The translations under genes were made by a program, and so were the position numbers. Below are positions 7,669-14,558 of a stretch of DNA of 23,899 nucleotides, piece after piece (position 1 is the first letter of the stretch; each line of letters begins with the position of its first letter). The notes beneath the pieces were generated by a model, which ran no database searches, had not been told where the DNA came from, and saw only the letters and a program-made list of their open reading frames with translations. The stretch is from CALLCD01 sp039817885 (GTDB taxonomy: Bacteria > Pseudomonadota > Alphaproteobacteria > Caulobacterales > Hyphomonadaceae). The stretch covers positions 1 through 23,899 of the forward strand of contig JBCBUY010000043.1 in the NCBI GenBank assembly GCA_039817885.1, written 5' to 3'.

Positions 7669-8490
7669 CTATTGACCGTCAACCAATCGGATTTCAAAGA
7701 GTTTTGACCAATTCTTGCCGGTGACGAAAATTTGCCCCGTCTCGCTGTCATAGGCAATACCATTCAGAACATCATCAAGCGGCTTTGCGCGCACCTCTGC
7801 GGGATGAAGATCGGTCAAATCAATCTGGCTGGTCACGGCACCCGATACCGGATCGATCATCACGATCCGATCCGTTTGCCAGACATTTGCCCAAATCCGT
7901 CCATTGATCCATTCCAATTCATTGAGCCTGGGCAGCGGCGTGCCAGCATAGGTGATTTGCAGTTGCCCAGTCTGCGCAAACGTCTGCGGGTCAAGGATCC
8001 GTATAACCGGGCTGCCATCCGACAAATAAAGGCGTTCACCATCGCCCGTTAGCCCCCAGCCTTCACCCGGATAGCTGAAACTGCGAATGGGCGCAAAACT
8101 CTCCCGATCGAATACAATGCCGACACCAGACCGCCAGGTTAACATCACAATAGTGTCGCCCACCGGCGTTGAGCCTTCACCAAAATACTGCGCCGGCAGG
8201 CCGCGGACGAGGATCGGCTCGCCCGTTTCCAGGTCCACATGGCGCAGCGACGAAGAGCGATATCGCCCCGTGCTCTCATAGAGCTCACCCTCGTGAACAA
8301 ACAAACCTTGCGTAAACGCCGTCGGATCGTGGGGAAAAACCTCAACCACCTCATAGTCGAGAAACTCTGGTTCTCCCGACGGCGCGGCGGCAGAGACGCC
8401 CGCATCAGCATCTTGCGGATACGGTTCTGCGGGCACTTCCGAGGAGCAGGCGACAATTGCGAGCAGAGCAGCCAATAATCCCCGCTTCAT
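7669..8490 (-). CDS. Lipoprotein glutaminyl-peptide cyclotransferase (plant/bacterial beta-propeller type)
   Basis: A 273-residue protein. The N-terminus is a lipoprotein signal peptide with lipobox IVAC (Cys15), followed by a linker rich in Ala, Asp and Pro. From about residue 42 it matches the plant-type glutaminyl cyclase propeller (Glu_cyclase_2 family): FTQGLFVHEGELYESTGRY, LNELEWINGRIWANVWQTD and DVLNGIAYDSETGQIFVTGKNW are all recognisable. These enzymes convert N-terminal Gln of peptides to pyroglutamate, protecting them from aminopeptidases; this one should act in the periplasm, anchored to a membrane. Its ATG overlaps the stop of the preceding gene by 4 bp (ATGA), indicating translational coupling. 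The family assignment is firm; the peptide substrates are unknown. Confidence 0.9.
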   Translation of the reverse strand: MKRGLLAALLAIVACSSEVPAEPYPQDADAGVSAAAPSGEPEFLDYEVVEVFPHDPTAFTQGLFVHEGELYESTGRYRSSSLRHVDLETGEPILVRGLPAQYFGEGSTPVGDTIVMLTWRSGVGIVFDRESFAPIRSFSYPGEGWGLTGDGERLYLSDGSPVIRILDPQTFAQTGQLQITYAGTPLPRLNELEWINGRIWANVWQTDRIVMIDPVSGAVTSQIDLTDLHPAEVRAKPLDDVLNGIAYDSETGQIFVTGKNWSKLFEIRLVDGQ

Positions 8491-8966
8491 GCGTCATCTC
8501 CATCATTTTTGACCAGGCGCAGTTTCGGGCGGGGCCGGCTCTTCGATGGCCTCGAAGGCTCCGAAGGCGGTGTCCCTGTCGGTTCAACCAAACGCGGTCC
8601 CTGATCGCGAGGAGGTGGGCCATTATCGGTCTCGAGGTCGTCGTTTATGTCCCGCCCCCTCGGTTGAAATGACGCGCCTGACTTGGTCTTGAAGGACGAG
8701 CGCTTTAGCCCACCTTTCCCGCGGGACTTCTTGTCGATTTCTCTTAGCTTCTGCATCTGCCGAGCCGATAGCGGTTCGCTCAAGGCTCCCTTGTCTGGAT
8801 CAGCAAACGCCGAGCCGTACTTTTCAACCCGTTCCTCAACTTCGTCGACGAATTCGCGCTCCCAATCAGAGAGGCCTGGCCCACCTTCGGCCTCGGCGCG
8901 CTTGGCCGCTTTTCGCAGCTTCCGCAGCGCCTTTCTCTTCTTCTTTTCGTCGACGTCACGGACCAT
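8487..8966 (-). CDS. Conserved hypothetical protein, highly charged
   Basis: A 159-residue soluble protein of unknown function. Residues 1-27 are a Lys/Arg-rich helix (EKKKRKALRKLRKAAKR). A central acidic-helical segment has WEREFVDEVEERVEKYGSAFADP followed by LSARQMQKLREIDKKSRGKGG. The C-terminal third is Pro/Arg/Ser-rich and probably disordered, ending KLRLVKNDGDDA. I recall similar WE-EFV-EVE-R-E-GSAFAD proteins as unnamed proteins in related alphaproteobacteria, but I cannot verify this. There is no signal or membrane segment; nucleic-acid or ribosome binding is possible from charge alone. The ATG at 8966 is preferred over a TTG at 8975. It overlaps the lipoprotein cyclase gene by 4 bp, so the pair is co-transcribed. 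Confidence 0.75.
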   Translation of the reverse strand: MVRDVDEKKKRKALRKLRKAAKRAEAEGGPGLSDWEREFVDEVEERVEKYGSAFADPDKGALSEPLSARQMQKLREIDKKSRGKGGLKRSSFKTKSGASFQPRGRDINDDLETDNGPPPRDQGPRLVEPTGTPPSEPSRPSKSRPRPKLRLVKNDGDDA

Positions 8967-9208
8967 GTTGCCCAAGGTTGTCGCTTACGCGTACAAGATC
9001 AAGTGCCGGGTATCAGGGCCGCCAGTATGATGTCCATCTTTGACATTGAAGGCCCCGCCGCTGGCAAGCTCTGCTCCAAGAATGGGTCCGAGCACAGTCC
9101 TTGGGCAGTTTGAGGGGAAGATAGGCGTGAACCCCAGGGCCTATTGGACAGGTTCAAAGCCGCAAAGCATAATCAGCCTCTCGTGTTGAGAAGATCATCG
9201 GGGAAAGA

Positions 9209-10504
9209 ATGGGAAAACAGAAACAGACTGCTGTCGTGTTGGGGGCGCTGCTCGCGGCCACGCCGGCACCGTCTTACGCTCAAGCGGCAAACGACTTCAC
9301 ATTCCCACCGGAATGGGAAGAGCATCAGGCCGTCTGGATGGGGTGGCAAGAGAATATCACCGATCAAGACGAATTCACTGACCTGTGGGCCGAAATGATC
9401 TCTGCTCTTAGTCCCCACGTCGATGTGAAACTGATCGTGAAATCAGACAGCATTGCAGAAACCGCGAGCAGTCTGCTCGCCGCTCGGGATATAGGACCAG
9501 AACAAGTCGAGTTCGTTGTCCAGCCAAGCAGCGATATCTGGCTCCGGGATTCCGGCGGTCTGTTTATCAGCGATGGCGTCGAGTTACAGATCGCAGACTT
9601 CAGCTGGGACACTTACGGCTTTCCAAGTGTCTATATCGATGAAGCCGATCTGGAACGCGCCAAAATCGACGGCGACATTGCTGACGGTATGGATCTCAAA
9701 CGGCGAACATCAGATGTGGTTGCCGAGGGCGGCGGCCTCGAAGTCAGCAGTGATGTTCTGATCACTTACAAAGACGCAATGGTTCATCGAAACCCGCAAA
9801 TGCCCTTGGACGACATCGAGGCAGAACTCCTCCGCTTATATGGAAAGAAGAAATTGATCTGGCTGGATCGTGCACCAATCTCGGATCGCGTCTTTGTCGG
9901 TCCCAAAGTGGGGAATTTTTTCGGATGGGGCGCGAACGGTCATGTCGACGAATATGTGCGTTTCGTCGACGACCATACGATATTCGTGGCTCAGCTCGCT
10001 CCAGAAGAGAGCGAGAAAAATGCCCTGTTGGAACTTGATGATGAGATTCTGAAGGAGAACCTCGCTCAACTCGAAGCCGCAACAGACACCGACGGAAACC
10101 CCTTCAATGTCGTTCCCGTGCCGATGCCGGACATCACGGCATTGATGCACTCATTTGAATTGTCTGAAGATGACTTCACCGATGCGAGAAACGGCAAGGA
10201 TATCAGAGCGATATATCGCGATTTCGATATTGGAGATGAAGTTCACTTTGTCCCCGCCGCAAGCTATCTGAATTTTCTCGTGACGAACGGCGTCGTTCTG
10301 GTCGCATCCTATTGGCAGGACGGATTGCCAGAACAGCTAAAGGACACCGACGAAGAAATGCGGCGACTGCTGGCCGAGCAATACCCTGATCGTCAAATTG
10401 TGCAGATCAATCCCATGGCCGTAAACTGGATGGGCGGCGGTATGCACTGCATCACCCAGCAGGAACCGAAGATCCAACAAGTGTCCGACGCGCCGCTAGA
10501 ATAG
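9209..10504 (+). CDS. Exported agmatine deiminase / peptidyl-arginine deiminase family protein
   Basis: A 431-residue protein of the guanidino-group-modifying superfamily. A Sec signal peptide (residues 1-24 or 1-26, cleavage at SYA or AQA) places it in the periplasm or outside, unlike ordinary cytoplasmic AguA. Active-site motifs are present: DIWLRDSGG near residue 108, GGGLEVS, GWGANGHVDEYVRF with the catalytic His, and MGGGMHCITQQ with nucleophile C414. The family hydrolyses agmatine to N-carbamoylputrescine, or peptidyl-arginine to citrulline in secreted members; which one applies here is unresolved. The gene stands alone and ends 2 bp from the convergent gapR stop codon. The ATG at 9209 has GGGGA about 8 bases upstream. 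Family confidence is high, substrate confidence low. Confidence 0.9.
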   Translation: MGKQKQTAVVLGALLAATPAPSYAQAANDFTFPPEWEEHQAVWMGWQENITDQDEFTDLWAEMISALSPHVDVKLIVKSDSIAETASSLLAARDIGPEQVEFVVQPSSDIWLRDSGGLFISDGVELQIADFSWDTYGFPSVYIDEADLERAKIDGDIADGMDLKRRTSDVVAEGGGLEVSSDVLITYKDAMVHRNPQMPLDDIEAELLRLYGKKKLIWLDRAPISDRVFVGPKVGNFFGWGANGHVDEYVRFVDDHTIFVAQLAPEESEKNALLELDDEILKENLAQLEAATDTDGNPFNVVPVPMPDITALMHSFELSEDDFTDARNGKDIRAIYRDFDIGDEVHFVPAASYLNFLVTNGVVLVASYWQDGLPEQLKDTDEEMRRLLAEQYPDRQIVQINPMAVNWMGGGMHCITQQEPKIQQVSDAPLE

Positions 10505-10506
10505 GT

Positions 10507-10770
10507 TTAGTCCAAGTCGCCAACGGCCAGCATGTAGACATCCAGGATAGCTTCCTGCTCTTCGCGTTCGTTACGGTCGATCTTTCGAATGCGGATGAGC
10601 TGGCGCAGCGCCTTTGTGTCGTAGCCGAAAGACTTCGCTTCGGCATAAACCTCTTTGATCTGGTTCGCCACTTCCGCCTTTTCTTCCTCCAGCCGCTCAA
10701 TTCGAGCGACGGTCTGGCGAAGCTTTTCGCGGGCGGTTTCAGTGAGCTGTCCGGGGGCGGCATCATCCAT
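10507..10770 (-). CDS. gapR: Nucleoid-associated protein GapR (DUF2312)
   Basis: An 87-residue all-helical protein matching GapR: RIERLEEEKAEVANQIKEVYAEAKSFGYDTKALRQLIRIRK followed by DRNEREEQEAILDVYMLAVGDLD. In Caulobacter, GapR binds AT-rich, overtwisted DNA ahead of moving polymerases and stimulates topoisomerases. The start was placed at the ATG at 10770, which has AGAGGA upstream at a 10-base spacing and gives the family length; a TTG at 10797 would extend it by nine residues over that site. It is last in a minus-strand series after the hydrolase gene, 50 bp downstream of its stop. A weak hairpin (10808-10823) between them could allow separate regulation. Confidence 0.93.
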   Translation of the reverse strand: MDDAAPGQLTETAREKLRQTVARIERLEEEKAEVANQIKEVYAEAKSFGYDTKALRQLIRIRKIDRNEREEQEAILDVYMLAVGDLD

Positions 10771-10807
10771 GGGCGAAAGATCCTCTAAAACGGTCAATGA
10801 ACGTGAT

Positions 10808-10823
10808 TAAGCCGGGAGGCTTA
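10808..10823 (-). other. Hairpin at the hydrolase stop codon, upstream of gapR
   Basis: TAAGCC (10808-10813) and GGCTTA (10818-10823) form a 6-bp stem with a 4-base loop that includes the hydrolase stop codon. The minus-strand sequence after it is only mildly T-rich, so at most it is a partial terminator or processing site between the hydrolase gene and gapR. Confidence 0.3.
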
Positions 10824-11774
10824 CTCTGCAGCGGTGACCATGGCCAGACTGCGAATGGTATCGGCGATCGCTTCGCTGTGGATATGATGCGGCATATGTC
10901 CGCCTTGGGGCAGATCAACCACATCAAGCTGAGGCACTTGTTGCTTCAGCTTACCCACATGAAGCGCCGGTTTGATCACCGTGTCTCGGTGACCATTATA
11001 GACCGTCACCGGCATGCTGAGCTCGCCATAACGCACTTGCTGAGCGGCCAACTCGGCGCGCAGATTGGTCACATCCTTTGCATTCGCGCGGAATGTCTTT
11101 GGCCGGAAGAGCAGGGGCACGCTCGCCGCTTCGAGATACCCGTCAGGTGCCTGTTCAGGATGGAACACGCCATTTATGCCGGTGGACAATCGGCCGGGAC
11201 CAATGATTGGAATAAGTTGGGTCAGGGGTCCCCCCAAGACGGGGTTGGCCGCGTATTTATTGTACCAGGCTTCGCCGCCGCCGCCCCAATCGTGCGTCAC
11301 AGGCGCGAGGAGAACGAGGGCTTCGACAAGGTCCGGCCGGTCCAGGGCCAGCCGAAGCGCCACTGCACCGCCAAATGAATGCCCGACAATGACGGCTTTC
11401 TGGCCGTCAGCGCGCGCGTCCAGAACACCCGCCATCTGGGCTGCCTGAGTCGCCAGTTCGTCGCTGTCTTTCGGTCGTTTCGAATAGCCATGCCCAGGAC
11501 GGTCCGCCATCAGAACGCGGAACTCGTCCTCAAGCAATGGGGCCAGCGTATGGGTGAACTCTTGAGCGTTGGCGCTTGCCCCGTGGATCATCAGGATTGG
11601 TGCGCCCATGCCGCCCTGTTCTATGACATGGGTTTTTGCCCCGTTGACATCGATCAACCGGCCGGCGGCGGGGTAATTCGCCTCGGCGCGGGACGTATAA
11701 ATTGCGCTGTGAACGCATGCCGATAGGACCGGCAATGAAACGAGCAGGCTGGCCGTCAGCATTTTGAACCTCAC
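10821..11774 (-). CDS. Lipoprotein alpha/beta-hydrolase
   Basis: A 317-residue alpha/beta-hydrolase fold protein. A lipoprotein signal (MRFK..., lipobox LSAC, Cys20) points to a membrane-anchored periplasmic enzyme. The oxyanion segment MIHGASANAQEF, the nucleophile elbow GHSFGG (S133), D264 (NGHRD) and H293 (GGHMPHH) complete the triad. Substrate is unknown; esterase or lactonase-like activity is possible. Start choice: GTG at 11774 overlaps the preceding stop in GTGA and supplies the positive residues a signal peptide needs. The ATG at 11762 has GTGAGG six bases upstream but would leave a signal peptide with no basic residue. Both are plausible. It is the fourth gene of the rpmJ-to-gapR series. 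Confidence 0.87.
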   Translation of the reverse strand: MRFKMLTASLLVSLPVLSACVHSAIYTSRAEANYPAAGRLIDVNGAKTHVIEQGGMGAPILMIHGASANAQEFTHTLAPLLEDEFRVLMADRPGHGYSKRPKDSDELATQAAQMAGVLDARADGQKAVIVGHSFGGAVALRLALDRPDLVEALVLLAPVTHDWGGGGEAWYNKYAANPVLGGPLTQLIPIIGPGRLSTGINGVFHPEQAPDGYLEAASVPLLFRPKTFRANAKDVTNLRAELAAQQVRYGELSMPVTVYNGHRDTVIKPALHVGKLKQQVPQLDVVDLPQGGHMPHHIHSEAIADTIRSLAMVTAAE

Positions 11775-12289
11775 AGGGCCGTTCCGGTCGTATCGCGCTT
11801 CAGGCGCGCTTGTCCTCGTTTGGCAGGCACCAAATAGGGGTGGACCTCCAAAGCTGTTTCATAGGCATCCAGCGCTTCTTTGCGCGATCCCAATTGTTCC
11901 AGGATAAAACCGACGCCCGTCCAGGCCGGAAAGTGTCGTGGCTCGACTGCCAGCGTTTCGTTCATATCTCTCAGCGCCTCTGAATAATTCTCCTGACGCA
12001 GAAATAGGGCAGCGCGGCGATACCATCCCTCAGAATATTCAGGTGCGATGATCACAATCCGGTCATAAAGGGCTCGGGCAAGCTCTTCGTCTCCGGCCTG
12101 CTCGGCGATGCCCGCCCGCTCCATCAACAGGTCCACCGTTCCAGACCCGCTATCATTCCAGGAGGCGACAATATCAGCTTCAGCCCGCGCGGCGGTTTGT
12201 TCGGAGTCGGCCCCCTTCAATTTATCGAACATCTCGTCCGACGGGCCGGAAATCAGCAATGCTCCCAAGAGGATGGCGATCTTGAACAT
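11771..12289 (-). CDS. Exported tetratricopeptide-repeat protein
   Basis: A 172-residue protein with a short N-terminal hydrophobic segment (FKIAILLGALLISG), probably a signal peptide or anchor. About three TPR units follow: around residues 60-87 (LLMERAGIAEQAGDEELARALYDRI), 93-121 (GWYRRAALFLRQENYSEALRDMNE) and 127-155 (AWTGVGFILEQLGSRKEALDAYE). TPR proteins mediate protein-protein contacts; no enzymatic part is seen. The ATG at 12289 comes one base after the stop of the HAD gene, and its own stop overlaps the hydrolase GTG start. This points to translational coupling on both sides. A TTG at 12310 is the alternative start but would not improve the signal. Its specific role is unknown. Confidence 0.83.
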   Translation of the reverse strand: MFKIAILLGALLISGPSDEMFDKLKGADSEQTAARAEADIVASWNDSGSGTVDLLMERAGIAEQAGDEELARALYDRIVIIAPEYSEGWYRRAALFLRQENYSEALRDMNETLAVEPRHFPAWTGVGFILEQLGSRKEALDAYETALEVHPYLVPAKRGQARLKRDTTGTAL

Positions 12290-12290
12290 G

Positions 12291-12899
12291 TCAGAGGAGA
12301 TTACGGTCAATCAGGTCGGTTTCAAGGCGTTGGGCGGTTTTAAAAGTATGGACCTCGAAACCCAGGGCAGCTGCAGCGTCGGTATTCGATTCCCGGTCAT
12401 CCACAAACAATACCGTTTCAGGTGCCGGATGGCCCATCCGCGCGAGAGATATCTCGTATATTTTCGGATCGGGTTTTACGCACTTTTCGTGGCCAGACAC
12501 CACAATATCCTCGAACCTGTTCAAATATGTGAACCGCTCGAGCATTTCTGGCCAAACCTCTTCGGGCACATTGGACAGCGCATAGAGCGGTCGCTCTTTC
12601 TTCTGGAGCCTGTCGATCAGCGCCGGCATCCCCTCAACATAGCCATGAAACATGTCGAACCAGCGCTGGCTCCAGGCGAGTATCTCGTTTTCATATGTCG
12701 GGTGCTGGCGAATGAGCGCGGCCGCATTGTCCGCAAAGCTCATGCCTCGATCATGGTTCGTATGCCACGCCATATTGCAGATATCGCGCAGAAACATCTC
12801 GCGCTCTTCTGTGTCGGGAATCAGTTTGCGATAGAGCTTTGCCGGCTCCCAATCGATCAGCACATTACCGAGGTCAAAAAGCAGAAAATGGACGGCCAT
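12291..12899 (-). CDS. HAD-superfamily hydrolase (HAD-IA, YihX-like)
   Basis: A 202-residue HAD phosphatase. Motif I is FDLGNVLIDW with nucleophile D9 and Gly at the +2 position, as in the YihX/DxGN subgroup and not the common DxD. Motif II is LSNV, motif III has the Lys in KPDPKIYE, and motif IV is FVDDRESN. The cap is a small alpha-helical type 1 cap (residues about 18-85). Relatives such as E. coli YihX dephosphorylate alpha-glucose-1-phosphate and other small phosphates; the substrate here is not determined. It is 31 bp downstream of rpmJ and 1 bp upstream of the TPR gene, all on the minus strand, so it is probably co-transcribed. The family call is secure. Confidence 0.9.
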   Translation of the reverse strand: MAVHFLLFDLGNVLIDWEPAKLYRKLIPDTEEREMFLRDICNMAWHTNHDRGMSFADNAAALIRQHPTYENEILAWSQRWFDMFHGYVEGMPALIDRLQKKERPLYALSNVPEEVWPEMLERFTYLNRFEDIVVSGHEKCVKPDPKIYEISLARMGHPAPETVLFVDDRESNTDAAAALGFEVHTFKTAQRLETDLIDRNLL

Positions 12900-12930
12900 T
12901 TTCGCAATCCCGTCCGGCAGATCAGCCCAA

Positions 12931-13056
12931 TTAAGCCTGTTTTGCCTTGAACCGTGGATTGGTCTTATTGATCACATAGACACGGCCCTTGCGGCGAACC
13001 ACTTTGCAATCGCGATGGCGCTCTTTCAGCGCTTTCAGGGAGGATCTTACTTTCAT
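12931..13056 (-). CDS. rpmJ: 50S ribosomal protein L36 (41-residue, zinc-less form)
   Basis: A 41-codon gene on the minus strand. The translation begins MKVRSSLKALKERHRDCKVV, continues RRKGRVYVINKTNPRFKAKQA and stops at TAA. This is the long alphaproteobacterial L36 with a single Cys17, so the Cys3-His zinc ribbon of the 37/38-residue form is missing. L36 is a small component of the large ribosomal subunit, bound to 23S rRNA. AAGGG about 11 bases upstream is a weak ribosome binding site. It leads the series with the HAD, TPR, hydrolase and gapR genes and probably drives their shared expression. No second L36 is visible in the window. Confidence 0.95.
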   Translation of the reverse strand: MKVRSSLKALKERHRDCKVVRRKGRVYVINKTNPRFKAKQA

Positions 13057-13115
13057 CGCGGCGGGAGCCCTTTTTACTCGCTGTTACCGTTCATGGTGTC
13101 TTCAGGAGCGCGCGT

Positions 13116-13142
13116 GATATAGGAGCCGATAAGCCAAGTCAA
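13116..13142 (-). promoter_or_regulatory. Candidate sigma-70 promoter of rpmJ
   Basis: On the minus strand TTGACT (13137-13142) and TATATC (13116-13121) are separated by 15 bp, slightly short. Transcription would begin near 13109, about 50 bases before the rpmJ ATG. It lies in the region divergent to the lytic transglycosylase gene. Confidence 0.4.
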
Positions 13143-13193
13143 CGTCTCGCATCAGAGGCAATCATGTGGGCCATCGGGGGACGGAGTGTGATC

Positions 13194-14558
13194 ATGGTAT
13201 TCAACACGCAACAGCGAGGGCGGTTTCTTGTCGCTGCATCGATCATTGGTGCCCTTGGGGCCTGTGCCGCCGGCCCGCTGCCTGAAGCACCGCAAGCGCC
13301 GCCAGCCCCGGCCGCGCCGACCCCGCGCACAGTTGCATCCATTCCTCCTTTCGAAACCTCGGGCCTCGCCATCTTCGATGCCTGGCGAGAAGATTTCGCT
13401 GCGCGGGCGATCGCCAGCGGGCGCGATCCGGCGGTGGTTTACGACACATTGCGAGACCTGAAGCCCCTCGACCTTTATCTTGCGCCGCAAGTGGAAACCG
13501 CGACCAGCAGATCCGCCGCCACCGAGCAGGCCGAGTTCTCAAAGCCAATATGGGACTATGTCGAAACGGCCGTCAGCGAGACCCGCCAGGTTAATGCACT
13601 TTCGAATGCCAATGAGCGCGCAGCACTCCTTCGGCGCATCGAATCCGAATTTGGCGTGGATGGTGGAGCCGTCATCGCCATTTGGGGCATGGAAACGAAT
13701 TATGGCGGCTTCATCGGTGACTATGACGCCCCGGAGGCGCTTGCGAACATGGCTGTCGAAGGTCGCCGCCGCGATCTCGCCGAGCGCGAGCTCCTTGCCG
13801 TTATGCAGATCCTTGAAAGAGGGCTCGCCCGCCGCAACCAGCTTGTGGCGGGATGGGCCGGAGCCATGGGCCACACCCAGTTCATGCCTTCGACCTATCT
13901 CCAACATGCTGTGGACTTCACTGGCGACGACAACATTGATATCTGGGCAGCAGAGGATGATGCCCTGGCATCGGCAGCAAATTATCTAAAAGCGTCCGGG
14001 TACAAGGCCGGCGAGCCCTGGGGCGCCGAAATTATCGTGCCCGACAATTTCGATTTCTCTCTCGCTGACAACCGAACAAAGCGCACCATATCAGAGTGGC
14101 GTGACCTCGGCCTGCGGCCTGAGGCTGGTACATCATTCCCAACGGATCCAAACGCCCGAGGCCGGATGTGGACGCCTGCCGGAGCAAGCGGACCAAAATA
14201 CCTCCTGTTTGATAATTTCGATGTCTTTCTGACCTACAACCGTTCCAATTCCTACGCCTATTCCGTGGGCCTTCTGTCAGATGTCGTGACCGGTCGCCCG
14301 AAACCTCGCACCCCGTGGCCAAGGAACATCTTACGCATCAGCGTTGCAGAAACGCGGGAGCTGCAAGCGGCCTTAAACGGCATGGGCTACAATGCCGGCA
14401 TTGAAGATGGCATCGCCGGCACCGGCACGCGCGCGGCCCTTCAGGCGTTTCAGAAGGAACGAGGCCTGCTCGCCGATGGCTATCCCACGCGCGAGGCTCT
14501 GGCCTATGTCCGATCAGCAAATCAGGCAGGGGTATCGGCGGTTGGCACGTCTCGCTGA
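13194..14558 (+). CDS. Lytic murein transglycosylase (MltB family) with peptidoglycan-binding domain
   Basis: A 454-residue lipoprotein: lipobox LGAC with Cys24, then an Ala/Pro-rich tether. The catalytic domain (about residues 50-350) has the SLT_2/MltB hallmarks: WGMETNYGG with catalytic E167, WAGAMGHTQFMPSTY, HAVDFTGDDNIDIW and DALASAANYL. A C-terminal PG_binding_1 domain (about residues 380-445) carries LQAALNGMGYNAG and GTRAALQAFQ. It cleaves the MurNAc-GlcNAc bond in peptidoglycan, forming 1,6-anhydro ends, from the periplasmic face of an envelope membrane. Two starts are possible. ATG 13194 has CGGAG upstream and gives a compact signal peptide. ATG 13164 has AGAGG upstream and adds 10 residues. 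Its 3' end overlaps the convergent MFS gene by 37 bp. Confidence 0.92.
   Translation: MVFNTQQRGRFLVAASIIGALGACAAGPLPEAPQAPPAPAAPTPRTVASIPPFETSGLAIFDAWREDFAARAIASGRDPAVVYDTLRDLKPLDLYLAPQVETATSRSAATEQAEFSKPIWDYVETAVSETRQVNALSNANERAALLRRIESEFGVDGGAVIAIWGMETNYGGFIGDYDAPEALANMAVEGRRRDLAERELLAVMQILERGLARRNQLVAGWAGAMGHTQFMPSTYLQHAVDFTGDDNIDIWAAEDDALASAANYLKASGYKAGEPWGAEIIVPDNFDFSLADNRTKRTISEWRDLGLRPEAGTSFPTDPNARGRMWTPAGASGPKYLLFDNFDVFLTYNRSNSYAYSVGLLSDVVTGRPKPRTPWPRNILRISVAETRELQAALNGMGYNAGIEDGIAGTGTRAALQAFQKERGLLADGYPTREALAYVRSANQAGVSAVGTSR

Noticed and set aside
9027..9113. 28-codon plus-strand ORF (two ATGs at 9027 and 9030) in the gap before the deiminase gene
   Set aside because: No ribosome binding site, no recognisable sequence, and the size is expected by chance. 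The 242-bp gap otherwise shows nothing firm; a TTGACA at 9040-9045 has no matching -10.
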